Source: Shewanella canadensis (GTDB lineage: Bacteria; Pseudomonadota; Gammaproteobacteria; Enterobacterales; Shewanellaceae). From it: 38,539 bases of DNA. Each line of letters begins with the position of its first letter. The first letter of the stretch is position 1. The translations under genes were made by a program, and so were the position numbers. Below the pieces are notes generated by a model, which searched no databases, was not told where the DNA came from, and saw nothing but the letters and a program-made list of their open reading frames with translations. The DNA lies in assembly GCF_003966225.1 (NCBI RefSeq), contig NZ_RXNU01000025.1, positions 1-38,539 of the forward strand, in the 5' to 3' direction. Positions 1 through 8,750 of the stretch are shown piece after piece.

Positions 1-96
1 CCCCACCTGATCCCATCTCGAACTCAGAAGTGAAACGCAATCGCGCCGATGGTAGTGTGGGGTCTCCCCATGTGAGAGTAGGTCATTTCCAGGCGC
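1..96 (+). rRNA. rrf: 5S ribosomal RNA, 3' part (truncated by window start)
   Basis: The first ~96 bases read as the 3' portion of a bacterial 5S rRNA: the segment around 'gatcccatctcgaactcaga' and the late 'gtggggtctccccatg' helix followed by 'gagagtagg' match the conserved gammaproteobacterial 5S, which ends in a CCAGGC that would pair with the missing 5' end. The 5' part of the gene and the rest of the rRNA operon lie left of the window. The exact 3' end (94-96) is estimated by comparison with E. coli 5S. Confidence 0.93.
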
Positions 97-109
97 CTAA
101 TAACGATAA

Positions 110-137
110 AGCCCGTTGCTAACGCAATGGGCTTTTT
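110..137 (+). terminator. rho-independent terminator of the rRNA operon
   Basis: A 10-bp stem (AGCCCGTTGC pairing with GCAATGGGCT, one G-U pair) with a short TAAC loop is followed at once by a run of six T. It sits about 15 bases after the 5S 3' end, as expected for the end of an rRNA operon. Confidence 0.9.
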
Positions 138-726
138 TCGTTTTTGGCTGGAAAGATGCCCACTCGAACATGGGGAAGCAAAGAGTCCGAACGAAGTGAG
201 GCACAATACCCATGTAGAGTAGGGTGAGATGGGCGTTGTTGGCGAAGCGTAGCTTTGCGCCCATTGAGCGCGGAGGATTTATCCGCAGCTGACCATGACA
301 GGCGCCTTTGTTTCAGGTTACAAAGCGCTTTCTACGAAGCAATTCCGCCGCCAAGCTTGGTTAGAAACTGCATCCATGCGTTTCTGACATTCGGCACATC
401 CATGTGCCTAGACTCCAGCTTTGATGGCAGTCATGTAGCTCCTGCATTTACTGCATCCATGTAGATCTGATGCTGAACGCGGAGAGCTTTGCTCGAAGCT
501 GGATATTGAAAGGCGCCTTTGTTGCAGACTAGACAGTGGCTACTCCTTATGTCAGTCGATAAGTGCTCCTTCAATATCGATACTTCCGCCATATCCTTTC
601 TGTGCTTTGCCTGTCTTTTTAAGTGAACATATTTAGATTCAATTAAATAATGTCTAAGTGTTGCTATTCATTCATGGGTTACTTACTTTAGCTGAAAATA
701 TTTAAATGCAGATTTAAGGATATTCA
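138..726. other. Gene-free interval with degenerate repeats and hairpins
   Basis: No convincing gene is seen here. A 69-codon open frame at 255-464 is best explained as chance. The interval holds repeated material: a ~50-bp degenerate direct repeat (266-316 and 475-527) ending in a 17-mer 'aggcgcctttgttTcag' that is 16/17 identical between copies, several 'catccatg' words between 370 and 465, a hairpin with 6-bp stem GGCACA/TGTGCC at 393-408, and a bulged hairpin at 241-261. From about 600 the sequence becomes AT-rich and probably carries the cinA promoter, which I cannot place precisely. Confidence 0.6.
266..527. repeat. Degenerate direct repeat pair downstream of 5S
   Basis: Two copies at 266-316 and 475-527. 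Each starts with a GA(G/A)CGCGGAG segment, passes an 'agctg' block, and ends in 'aggcgcctttgtt(t/g)cag'. The right ends are nearly identical while the left parts are diverged. Between them lie several short inverted repeats containing 'catccatg'. This looks like decayed intergenic repeat elements rather than protein coding. Similar words occurring elsewhere in the genome would confirm this, but only this window was visible. Confidence 0.5.
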
Positions 727-2001
727 ATGAAGCTCGAGATGATATGTACTGGTGAAGAGGTGCTAGCGGGTCAGATTGTTGATACTAACGCTGCTTGGTT
801 TGCCAATACCTTGATGGAGAAGGGCATTGAGTGTCAACGACGAATTACGGTTGGCGATCGTCTGGAGGATCTTATCGCTGTATTCAAAGAGCGTAGCACT
901 GAGGCCGATATTATTATGGTCAATGGCGGCTTAGGTCCTACCAGCGATGATCTCTCTACAGAGGCAATGGCGTTGGCCATGGGAGTTCCACTCGTTGAGA
1001 GCAAAGAGTGGCGTACTAAGCTGGAAGCTTGGTTTACCAGAAATAACCGTGTTATGGCTGCAAGCAATCTTAAGCAAGCGTTACTACCCGAGGGGGCTGT
1101 AATGATTGATAACCCAGTCGGTACCGCTTGCGGCTTTGCCGTTAAACTTAATCGTGCATGGCTGTTTTTTACACCCGGGGTTCCTTTTGAATTTAAGCGG
1201 ATGGTAAAAGAGCAGTTTATTCCTTTCGTAAAGGAACAGTTTTCAGTGTCTGAGTCTGTTTCAGTTAAGAAGCTACTTACCCTTGGAAGAGGTGAGTCTT
1301 CGCTGGCAGATGAGTTGGAAGTGATTCAATTGCCTGCAGGCATCACTCTGGGTTACCGATCTTATATGCCTTATATTGAGATAAAGCTGTTTGCACGTGG
1401 CCAGTCAGCCATAGATTCGTTAGCTGATATTGAAGCTCAAGTTAAAACGGTACTCGGAAATGGAGTTGTCGCTGAGAACATCACGACGTTAGATCAAGAG
1501 GTACATGAGCGGCTACTAAATTCTGGCTTAAGCTTGAGTGTCGCTGAATCTTGCACCGGCGGCATGATAACGAGTGGATTAATCGCGTTTGCGGGCAGTT
1601 CTTCTTATCTTCACCACGGCCTGGTCACTTATAGCAATGAAGCTAAGGTCAAGGTGCTTGGTGTTAACCCTCAGACTCTGGATGATTATGGCGCTGTATC
1701 GATAGCTACAGTTGAGGAGATGGCTAAAGGAGCTCGTGGTATTCTCGAGAGTGATTATGCTCTAGCCACAAGCGGCATCGCAGGCCCTGAAGGTGGAACA
1801 GATGAGAAACCTGTTGGGACTGTAGCCATCGCACTCGCAACAAAGTTTGGGGTTTACAGTCAAATGGTTAAGTTGCCTGGACGATCACGTGCTCTGGTTA
1901 GAGCATTAAGTACCGCAGTTGCTTATGACATGCTTCGGAGGACGTTGTTGGGTGAGGCTGTGATTGTTGATTACTCCTCTTTCTCTCGGTTTAGTAAATA
2001 G
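727..2001 (+). CDS. cinA: CinA-family nicotinamide-nucleotide amidase
   Basis: The 424-aa product has the usual two-domain length of full CinA proteins. Residues ~1-170 form a MoaB/MogA-like domain (GEEVLAGQIVDTNA near the start, NGGLGPTSDD). Residues ~260-410 form the PncC amidase domain (VAESCTGG, SGIAGPEGG, KPVGTVAIAL). Known role of the family: the C-terminal domain deamidates nicotinamide mononucleotide to nicotinate mononucleotide in pyridine nucleotide salvage; the N-terminal domain has ADP-ribose pyrophosphatase activity in some members. Cytosolic. The ATG is preceded by AAGGA at good spacing. It is a single gene between the rRNA terminator and a convergent gene pair, ending before a strong inverted repeat. 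The older name, competence/damage-inducible protein, does not imply competence here. Confidence 0.93.
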   Translation: MKLEMICTGEEVLAGQIVDTNAAWFANTLMEKGIECQRRITVGDRLEDLIAVFKERSTEADIIMVNGGLGPTSDDLSTEAMALAMGVPLVESKEWRTKLEAWFTRNNRVMAASNLKQALLPEGAVMIDNPVGTACGFAVKLNRAWLFFTPGVPFEFKRMVKEQFIPFVKEQFSVSESVSVKKLLTLGRGESSLADELEVIQLPAGITLGYRSYMPYIEIKLFARGQSAIDSLADIEAQVKTVLGNGVVAENITTLDQEVHERLLNSGLSLSVAESCTGGMITSGLIAFAGSSSYLHHGLVTYSNEAKVKVLGVNPQTLDDYGAVSIATVEEMAKGARGILESDYALATSGIAGPEGGTDEKPVGTVAIALATKFGVYSQMVKLPGRSRALVRALSTAVAYDMLRRTLLGEAVIVDYSSFSRFSK

Positions 2002-2008
2002 TTTGAAA

Positions 2009-2041
2009 ATGCCATTAACGAGTCTTCGCCATTAATGGCAT
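2009..2041. terminator. Inverted repeat between convergent cinA and the lipoprotein gene
   Basis: A perfect 10-bp stem, ATGCCATTAA pairing with TTAATGGCAT, with a 13-base loop. On the minus strand the stem is followed by TTTTC, so it could terminate the ppc-lipoprotein transcript; on the plus strand no T-run follows. Its position between two convergent genes supports a terminator role. Confidence 0.6.
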
Positions 2042-2065
2042 GTTAACCTATTAATTACTTATCAG

Positions 2066-2608
2066 TTATTTATCAAAGATCAGCTTAAGTTTGCCTGGCG
2101 AAACCTCTATTCTCTTTGTCATCTCGGCAATTAAAGCCTGATTTGAGTCTGAAGTATCCAGTACATATACTGGCTGAGTCTCCAGGAAATGAGTAAGAAA
2201 GCCCATCATCTGAGGAGCAACCTGTTTGACCGCTTTCTCAATATCTTTTGGATTAGATTCAATGCCGATAAGCCTGAGTTGTCTCAAATAAACACTGTGG
2301 CTTTGGGCATCGTACCAAGGCTCAGCTTCGAAGGTCGTCTTCATATCCGCATTAATAGGCAATAATGGGTTTCTTACCTTGACCACGCTGTCAGCAGTAA
2401 CTGACATGATGCCTGGCTTATGCCCAAGTTTTACATCTATATTATTGATGCGCATCTCAATGCCAAAGAGTTGATTACCCTCTTTGGCTTCGAAATGTAT
2501 CTCATCAGATAGGTAGCCTTCTAATTCACTCTCGGTGATGCTGTACTGACTCACACATCCAGTCAGCAACAGCATGAAGAGCGGGATAAGGGATCTAAAT
2601 ATCTTCAT
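2066..2608 (-). CDS. DUF1439 (YceB-like) lipoprotein
   Basis: A 180-aa protein with a lipoprotein signal peptide: MKIFRSLIPLFMLLLTGC, lipobox LTGC, modified Cys18. The mature part (ITESELEGYLSDEI..., predicted beta-rich) resembles E. coli YceB, a DUF1439 outer-membrane lipoprotein of poorly known function with a tubular lipid-binding-like fold. The residue after Cys is Val-Ser, not Asp, so outer-membrane sorting by Lol is expected. The start codon overlaps the ppc stop codon by one base (TAATG), so translation is probably coupled to ppc. The family assignment is by overall look and moderately sure; function is unknown. Confidence 0.75.
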   Translation of the reverse strand: MKIFRSLIPLFMLLLTGCVSQYSITESELEGYLSDEIHFEAKEGNQLFGIEMRINNIDVKLGHKPGIMSVTADSVVKVRNPLLPINADMKTTFEAEPWYDAQSHSVYLRQLRLIGIESNPKDIEKAVKQVAPQMMGFLTHFLETQPVYVLDTSDSNQALIAEMTKRIEVSPGKLKLIFDK

Positions 2609-5244
2609 TAGCCGGTATTTCTCATGCCTGCCGCAACTCCAGCAATGGTTATCATCAATGCTAGCTCTACATTGGTCGATGCTTCCTCTTCTTTACGAGT
2701 ACGAGCTAACAGTTCTGCTTGCACAAAATTAAGGGGGTCGATGTAGGGGTTGCGAAGCGTAACTGACTCTCTATTCCAAGGCGTATGTTCCATCAGAGCA
2801 TTAGACTGGGTTAATTCTAAGACGGCTTTGATACCCGTCGCCAGACGAGTGCGAAGTGCTTCACCTAAATGATGAAGGTTTTCTGGTACTAAGCAAGTTT
2901 CATAATATTTTGCTAGGTTTGGTTCAGCCTTAGCATAGACCATCTCTAACATGGATATACGAGTCTTGAAAAATGGCCAATCTTGTTCCATCTCCTGCAA
3001 TAATGCCATCTCTCCACGATCGCTTGCCGCTTGCAGGGCTTCACCGGCTCCAAGCCAAGCGGGTAACATCAAGCGGTTCTGTGACCATGCAAATATCCAA
3101 GGTATTGCACGTAGACTTTCGATTCCTCCATCGACTCTACGTTTTGCCGGTCTGCTACCTAAAGGTAATTTACCCAGTTCAACCTCTGGGGTTGCTGCGC
3201 GGAAATAGGCGACAAAATCAGGCTCGTCTCTCACAATAGCGCGATAGGCATCGACCGACTCTTCGGCCAGTTTTTGCATACAGGCACGCCATTCGGGTTT
3301 CGGTTCCGGAGGGGGGAGGAGCGTCGCTTCCATTACCGCGGATGTATACAGGGCTAGGCTTTGAACTGCTAGTTTTGGCAGTCCAAACTTAAAGCGGATC
3401 ATCTCGCCTTGTTCGGTAACACGAATGCGGCCATCGACAGAACCTGGCGGTTGTGAAAGGATCGCCTCGTGTGCTGGTCCGCCGCCACGTCCAATAGTGC
3501 CGCCTCGGCCATGGAATAAGGTTAACTTAATCGCGGCCTGTCTGCTTACCTCTACCAGCTCTTCTTGAGCATGATATTGAGCCCAGGCTGCGGCCATCAC
3601 GCCGGCATCTTTTGCCGAATCTGAGTAACCTATCATGACTTCTTGATGGCCTTTGGTGTAACCACGATACCAATCAATAGCAAATAGTGCGGTCATACAG
3701 CTCGAGGCATTATTGAGATCATCGAGAGTCTCAAATAAAGGAACGACCCGCATTGGGTGTGGACAGCCCGTTTCTTTTAATAACAATAAAACGGTTAAAA
3801 CGTCCGACGGCTTGCTGGCCATGGAGATAACATAGGAGCCAAGGGCTCGAGCTGGTTGAGTCGCTATAAGGCGACAGGTACCCACGACTTCTGCAACATC
3901 ATCACTGGGTTGCCAGTTGGATGGGATCAGCGGTCGTTTGCCTGTTAGCTCTCTCAGGAGAAACGCTTGTTTTTCACTCTCATCCCAATGGTTGTAATCG
4001 CCCATGCCTAAGTAACGGGTTAACTCAGCAATGACATCGCTATGGCGTTCGGCATCCTGCCTGATATCCAGCCTTAGCATGTGAATGCCAAAACAGGCGA
4101 TGCGACGTAAAATATCTAACAAGAGTCCATTGGCTATCAGGCTCATACCTGAGTCTGTTAGACTTTTGTACAGCATTAACAGCGGCTCTTTAAGGTCGCT
4201 TTCGTGCCAAATTATCGAGCTTAGGTCTACTTCAGGCTTGTGACCTTCGAGACGCGCATTAAGGTAGTCAACGGTGTTACGTAATTTTTGTCTAAGGTCT
4301 TTAAGTACATCTCTATAGGGCTCAAGGCTATTATTGGTATATTCCAATAACTCTGCATTGGCTTCTTCCACCGAGAGGTCATTAACAAGCACGACAATAT
4401 CTTTCAGATAGAGACGGGCCGCCGTGTGACGGTTACGATCGAGTACCTCTTGAGTGACTTTTGCGGTTACGAAAGGGTTGCCATCACGGTCTCCCCCCAT
4501 CCAGCTCGAGAAGCGTACCGGGGCGATGTCCGTAGGCAGTTGCTTGCCTGTTCGCTCCTCTACTTGTTCGTTGAGTTGTCTGAGAAAATCCGGGATAGCC
4601 TGCCAGAGAGAAACTTCGATCGTGCTCAGGCCCCAACGCGCTTCGTCGACAGGGGTAGGCCTTTCATTTCTGATCTCATTGGTATGCCAAATCTGGGCAA
4701 TCAATTGACGCAAGCGCAGGTGCTGTTGTTTCTTCTCTCGTTCGGTGAGCTGCGGATTTTCCAATGCAGCCAGAATATCGATCACCGATGCATATTTTTG
4801 AATGAGTGTACGGCGAGAGATCTCTGTCGGATGTGCTGTCAGTACCAAGTCGATATCTAAATTTTCCAGACAATCGAGCATCTTCTCTTGATCTATGTTG
4901 CTACTCAGTACTCGCCCTAAAAGCTGTTCAACCGGGTCAGGAACACAGACCAGTTCGTCACAGTTGCGACTGATTGTGTGGAACTGTTCGGCGATATTAG
5001 CTAAGTTGAGAAATTGGTTAAAGGCTTTTGCGAAGGGAACCAGTTCATTATCCGGCAGTGCAGTGAGCAGTTTGAGCATCTCGTCTCTTGCCGCTTCATC
5101 TCCCTGCCGAGAACTTTTTGCCAGTTGACGGATCTGCTCGATCTTTTCAAGAAAAGCATCGTCTAAATTGGTGCGTATTGTCTCACCAAGAATTTGCCCT
5201 AAGGTACCCACATTTGACCTTAAAGACGCATACATATCTGCCAT
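2608..5244 (-). CDS. ppc: Phosphoenolpyruvate carboxylase
   Basis: The 878-aa product (E. coli 883) carboxylates phosphoenolpyruvate with bicarbonate to oxaloacetate, the anaplerotic supply of the TCA cycle; cytosolic homotetramer in known relatives. Hallmarks are present: VLTAHPTEISRR with catalytic His138, GYSDSAKDAG, the glycine-rich FHGRGGTIGRGGGPAHEA loop, and a C-terminus ending AAGMRNTG as in characterised enzymes. The start ATG follows GGAG on the minus strand; a second in-frame ATG three codons later is possible. A DUF1439 lipoprotein gene follows with a 1-base overlap. The 179-bp gap to argE (5245-5423) has no gene and should contain the ppc promoter. Several large antisense open frames inside this gene are shadows. 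Confidence 0.97.
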   Translation of the reverse strand: MADMYASLRSNVGTLGQILGETIRTNLDDAFLEKIEQIRQLAKSSRQGDEAARDEMLKLLTALPDNELVPFAKAFNQFLNLANIAEQFHTISRNCDELVCVPDPVEQLLGRVLSSNIDQEKMLDCLENLDIDLVLTAHPTEISRRTLIQKYASVIDILAALENPQLTEREKKQQHLRLRQLIAQIWHTNEIRNERPTPVDEARWGLSTIEVSLWQAIPDFLRQLNEQVEERTGKQLPTDIAPVRFSSWMGGDRDGNPFVTAKVTQEVLDRNRHTAARLYLKDIVVLVNDLSVEEANAELLEYTNNSLEPYRDVLKDLRQKLRNTVDYLNARLEGHKPEVDLSSIIWHESDLKEPLLMLYKSLTDSGMSLIANGLLLDILRRIACFGIHMLRLDIRQDAERHSDVIAELTRYLGMGDYNHWDESEKQAFLLRELTGKRPLIPSNWQPSDDVAEVVGTCRLIATQPARALGSYVISMASKPSDVLTVLLLLKETGCPHPMRVVPLFETLDDLNNASSCMTALFAIDWYRGYTKGHQEVMIGYSDSAKDAGVMAAAWAQYHAQEELVEVSRQAAIKLTLFHGRGGTIGRGGGPAHEAILSQPPGSVDGRIRVTEQGEMIRFKFGLPKLAVQSLALYTSAVMEATLLPPPEPKPEWRACMQKLAEESVDAYRAIVRDEPDFVAYFRAATPEVELGKLPLGSRPAKRRVDGGIESLRAIPWIFAWSQNRLMLPAWLGAGEALQAASDRGEMALLQEMEQDWPFFKTRISMLEMVYAKAEPNLAKYYETCLVPENLHHLGEALRTRLATGIKAVLELTQSNALMEHTPWNRESVTLRNPYIDPLNFVQAELLARTRKEEEASTNVELALMITIAGVAAGMRNTG

Positions 5245-5423
5245 ACGTGCTCCATACCTGAATTCATGCTAATCAACCACAATACCCAGCGTCAGCGCCT
5301 AAGGTCAATACAACAATTACAGATAATGTAAACTTATGTGCTCTACATCACTCGGCTGTCATCTACTACCCGGGCTAAGTGCCTAAGCATAGTTTATTTA
5401 CCTGAGTATGATATGCCTAAGTG

Positions 5424-6575
5424 TTACTTGATACATGCATGATAGATAAGCTGTTTTAATAGGGCTGTTGTTTGATCTATATAGGCAATGTCGAGGTACT
5501 CGTCGGGTTGATGAGCTTGCTCTATGCTGCCGGGTCCTAATACGAGTGTTTGACAACCAAGTTTAGAGATATAGGGGGCTTCGGTGGCATAATTGACGAC
5601 TTCTGGTGTGCTTGCCGATAACTCTGCTACCAGACGGGTCCAGCTACCATTAGCATCGCTAGCGAATGATTCGGAGCCAGGATAAAGAGGGGCAACATTA
5701 ATACTTCCGGGATACTTGTCATTAATTGGTGCGAGGTAATGGGTCACCATTTGTTCTAACTCTTCCAGTGCCAGTCCGGGCAGTGGGCGGATGTCGATAT
5801 GGAGATCGCAGCATCCACAGATACGATTAGCTGCATCGCCACCATGAATATGACCGAAATTCATCGTAGGGTAGGGAACACTAAAAGCCTCCTCTCGGTA
5901 GTTATCGGCTAAGTGTTGTTTTAGCTTAAGTAGTTGCCCCATCACTTGATGCATGACCTCTATGGCATTAAGCCCTTTAGCCGGATCTGAGGAGTGTCCG
6001 CTTCTACCTGTAACTCTGATACCTTGAGTTAAGTGCCCCTTATGCATATACACAGGTTTCAAACTGGTGGGTTCGCCGATTATGGCATAGTCAGGGGCAA
6101 TCGATTTGGCTGCCGCAAATGCCTTGGCACCATTCATGGTTGTTTCTTCATCGGCACTGGCGAGTATATGTAATGGGCGTTTAAATTGTGCCAGTGGCAT
6201 ATCTTTAACTGCTTCCAATACCAGAGCAAAGAATCCCTTCATGTCGCAAGTGCCTAGACCATACCAACGATTATCTTTTTCCATTAATTTAAATGGATCT
6301 TGGCTCCAACGTCCCTCATCAAATGGCACGGTATCCGTGTGTCCTGCAAGCAGTAAACCGCCTTTTCCTGTGCCGAAACTAGCAACCAAGTTATGTTTAT
6401 TCCTTGTGTTTGGCACTGGCAGCACTGTGCATTGGAAGCCTAAATCATCAAACCAGTTATGCAATAAGTCTATAACACCTTGGTTGCTCATATCTTGGGA
6501 GGCTTCGAGGGCACTTATTGAAGGGGTAGCAATGAGTTGGCTAAAGCTGCTTTTAAGATCCGGGAGTGTCGTCAT
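5424..6575 (-). CDS. argE: N-acetylornithine deacetylase
   Basis: The 383-aa M20-family metallohydrolase removes acetate from N2-acetylornithine to give ornithine, the linear route of arginine synthesis. The metal and catalytic residues are visible: LLAGHTDTVPF (His79, Asp81), GTCDMKGF (Asp111), SADEETTMNG (Glu143/Glu144), HIDIRPLPG, and the C-terminal His in SIEQAHQPDE. It is transcribed away from argCBFGH across a 264-bp control region with ArgR-box-like sequences right next to its start codon, the classical argE/argCBH layout. The start ATG is preceded by a weak GGATG. No clear terminator is seen after the stop. Confidence 0.96.
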   Translation of the reverse strand: MTTLPDLKSSFSQLIATPSISALEASQDMSNQGVIDLLHNWFDDLGFQCTVLPVPNTRNKHNLVASFGTGKGGLLLAGHTDTVPFDEGRWSQDPFKLMEKDNRWYGLGTCDMKGFFALVLEAVKDMPLAQFKRPLHILASADEETTMNGAKAFAAAKSIAPDYAIIGEPTSLKPVYMHKGHLTQGIRVTGRSGHSSDPAKGLNAIEVMHQVMGQLLKLKQHLADNYREEAFSVPYPTMNFGHIHGGDAANRICGCCDLHIDIRPLPGLALEELEQMVTHYLAPINDKYPGSINVAPLYPGSESFASDANGSWTRLVAELSASTPEVVNYATEAPYISKLGCQTLVLGPGSIEQAHQPDEYLDIAYIDQTTALLKQLIYHACIK

Positions 6576-6584
6576 AAATCATCC

Positions 6585-6623
6585 GTAAAATATATATTCA
6601 AATATATTGCATAATTAGTTCGT
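6585..6623. promoter_or_regulatory. Candidate tandem ArgR operator (two ARG boxes) in argE-argC intergenic region
   Basis: The known ARG box is an 18-bp palindrome with TGAAT-N4-ATTCA core. At 6585-6602 the right half ATTCA (6596-6600) is perfect, the spacer is all A/T, and the left half is AAAAT (3 of 5). At 6606-6623 the left half is TGCAT (4 of 5) with an A/T spacer and a poor right half. The two boxes are separated by 3 bp, the spacing described for tandem ARG boxes bound by the ArgR hexamer in E. coli. The site lies 10 bp upstream of the argE start, where it could repress argE and, from a distance, argC. The argC promoter is not securely placed. Confidence 0.6.
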
Positions 6624-6839
6624 TGTGATAGTCTATCAAACAGCTAAGACAAGTACCACACTACAGCGATTATTATTGAGAGTAAAAATGATGATTTCAT
6701 ATCAGAAAATTAACATAAAGGTTATGTCTACAGACTTCCTGCGACGATAAACTTGTCAAATTGGTATTTCTACCAGGGCTTAAGTTGTGCCCCTCTTTTT
6801 TCCTTAAAATATAGCACCCAAATTAAGAAGTCATAGATT

Positions 6840-7820
6840 ATGAAAAGCATTGCTATCATTGGCGCCAGTGGATACACGGGCGCACAAATTACCTCTCTCA
6901 TTAATGCCGATGAAAATTTGATGATTCAGGGCTTGTATGTATCGGAAAATAGTTTAGATAAAGGTAAGCCTTTGTCAGACTTATACCCAAGCTACAGTCA
7001 TATTTCACTCTCTCTTTCTCCTCTCTGTGACGACGCTAAAATGCTAATTGTTGAGCAGGCGGATGCGGTGGTTCTTGCAACCGACCATGCCGTGAGCTTG
7101 CACTTGGCTGCATGGTTCTATCAAAAGGGCTTAACCGTATTTGATCTTAGTGGTGCATACCGTTTTTCAGATGTAGAACAATATCCTAAATGGTATGGCT
7201 TTAATCATGAATATCAAGATGTTCTCTGTGATGCTGTCTATGGATTAGCCGAGTGGAATAGTGAGCAAATCGCTAGCAGTAAGATGATTGCCGTTCCCGG
7301 CTGTTATCCAACTGCATCTCTAACGGCACTGAAACCTATTAGCACGTTTTTAACTGATGCATTTCCGGTTATTAATGCCGTCAGTGGTGTGACTGGTGCA
7401 GGTAGAAAAGCGCAGCTACATACCAGCTTTTGTGAGGTCAGCTTGACTCCCTATGGTGTACTGGGTCATAGGCATCAACCTGAAATTGCAACTCAGTTAG
7501 GACAAGAGGTCATATTCACTCCTCATCTTGGAAACTTTAAGCGTGGAATTTTGGCAACGATTACGGTGCAGTTAAAACCTGGAATTACCGAAGCCGATGT
7601 CGCTGCAGCATATGCTGTCTATGATGATGCTCCACTCATTACAGTCAAGCAAAACCAATTCCCTAGGATTGATGACGTTGTTAACACTCCAAACTGTCAT
7701 CTGGGATGGAAGTTCGATCCAGAGACTCATTATCTCGTTGTTGCGAGTGCGATTGATAACTTGATGAAGGGAGCCGCAAGCCAAGCTCATCAGTGCATAA
7801 AGATTCATTTTAATTATTAA
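6840..7820 (+). CDS. argC: N-acetyl-gamma-glutamyl-phosphate reductase
   Basis: The 326-aa enzyme performs the NADPH-dependent reduction of N-acetylglutamyl phosphate to the semialdehyde, third step of arginine synthesis. The N-terminal dinucleotide-binding loop IAIIGASGYTGAQ is followed by the active-site cysteine in AVPGCYPTAS (Cys155) and the conserved FDLSGAYRF segment. It is first gene of argCBFGH, with argB beginning 28 bp later. The ATG follows an AAGAAG-like ribosome site. The short form (under 330 aa) is the usual type in enteric bacteria and Shewanella. Confidence 0.96.
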   Translation: MKSIAIIGASGYTGAQITSLINADENLMIQGLYVSENSLDKGKPLSDLYPSYSHISLSLSPLCDDAKMLIVEQADAVVLATDHAVSLHLAAWFYQKGLTVFDLSGAYRFSDVEQYPKWYGFNHEYQDVLCDAVYGLAEWNSEQIASSKMIAVPGCYPTASLTALKPISTFLTDAFPVINAVSGVTGAGRKAQLHTSFCEVSLTPYGVLGHRHQPEIATQLGQEVIFTPHLGNFKRGILATITVQLKPGITEADVAAAYAVYDDAPLITVKQNQFPRIDDVVNTPNCHLGWKFDPETHYLVVASAIDNLMKGAASQAHQCIKIHFNY

Positions 7821-7848
7821 TTTTCAGTTTCGCGAGAGAGTAACGACT

Positions 7849-8634
7849 ATGTCAGTAAATAAAAGCACGTTAGTACTAAAGGTTGGTGGCGCCCTTATGC
7901 AATGCGAAATGGGCATGGCCAGGTTGATGGAGACGGCGGCCAAGATGATCGCCAACGGGCAGCAGTTGATTATGGTTCATGGCGGAGGTTGTTTAGTCGA
8001 AGAGCAGTTAACCGCGAATGGCATGATTACAGAGAAACTGGATGGATTGAGAGTGACCCCACAAGAGCAGATACCTGTCATTGTCGGAGCATTAGCCGGA
8101 ACCTCTAATAAAATCCTTCAAGGGGCAGCGATAAAAGCGGGTGTGACCTGTGTCGGCATGAGCTTAGGTGACGGCGATATGGTTTCAGCTAAAGTTAAGG
8201 ATCCGCGTTTAGGCTTTGTCGGTGAGGTCAGCCCGAAAAGTGCAACATACCTGGAGTTCATTCTATCTCAAGGATGGATGCCGATAGTCAGTTCTATTGC
8301 CATCGATGCCGCGGGTCAGTTATTAAATGTTAACGCCGATCAAGCGGCAACCGTGTTAGCCAAACTTGTCGATGGGAAATTGGTTTTACTCTCTGATGTT
8401 TCAGGTGTTTTAGATGGCAAAGGGCAGCTAATCAAGAGCTTAAACCGTGCTCAAGTCGAAGAGTTGACTCATATCGGTGTTATCGAAAAAGGGATGAAGG
8501 TTAAAGTGGAGGCAGCATTGGAAGTGGCTGAGTCGATGGGACAGCCGGTACAGGTGGCTTCATGGCGTCATGCCGAACAATTGATTGCGTTATCAAATGG
8601 CGAAGCGGTAGGGACACAGATCCAGCCGGATTAG
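7849..8634 (+). CDS. argB: Acetylglutamate kinase
   Basis: The 261-aa amino-acid kinase phosphorylates N-acetylglutamate with ATP. Visible motifs: LVLKVGGALMQ with the catalytic Lys11, the glycine-rich VHGGGCLVEE loop, and NVNADQAATVLA near the C-terminal ATP site. The length matches the E. coli-type, arginine-insensitive enzyme, which lacks the N-terminal helix of arginine-inhibited hexameric forms, so control is likely transcriptional through ArgR (inference). The start ATG follows GAGAG. An imperfect hairpin (about 8657-8696) lies in the 116-bp gap before argF. Confidence 0.96.
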   Translation: MSVNKSTLVLKVGGALMQCEMGMARLMETAAKMIANGQQLIMVHGGGCLVEEQLTANGMITEKLDGLRVTPQEQIPVIVGALAGTSNKILQGAAIKAGVTCVGMSLGDGDMVSAKVKDPRLGFVGEVSPKSATYLEFILSQGWMPIVSSIAIDAAGQLLNVNADQAATVLAKLVDGKLVLLSDVSGVLDGKGQLIKSLNRAQVEELTHIGVIEKGMKVKVEAALEVAESMGQPVQVASWRHAEQLIALSNGEAVGTQIQPD

Positions 8635-8750
8635 CCTTTAGTTTAAGAAAAAATTTTAGGATGGTGAATGAAGTGTCATGGATCATCTTCATCCTATCGA
8701 CATAATAGCGTAAGGCTTGGTCAGTGTATCCAGCCGAAGGAGAACAACGA

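Noticed and set aside
255..464. 69-codon open frame downstream of the 5S rRNA
   Set aside because: It overlaps the degenerate repeats and hairpins, has no ribosome binding site, and its composition follows the repeat words; treated as non-coding.
4426..4860. 144-codon plus-strand open frame inside ppc
   Set aside because: It is wholly antisense to a highly conserved ppc segment and has no recognisable motifs or ribosome site.
6106..6588. 160-codon plus-strand open frame inside argE
   Set aside because: Antisense to the catalytic region of argE; it would also cross the argE start and operator.
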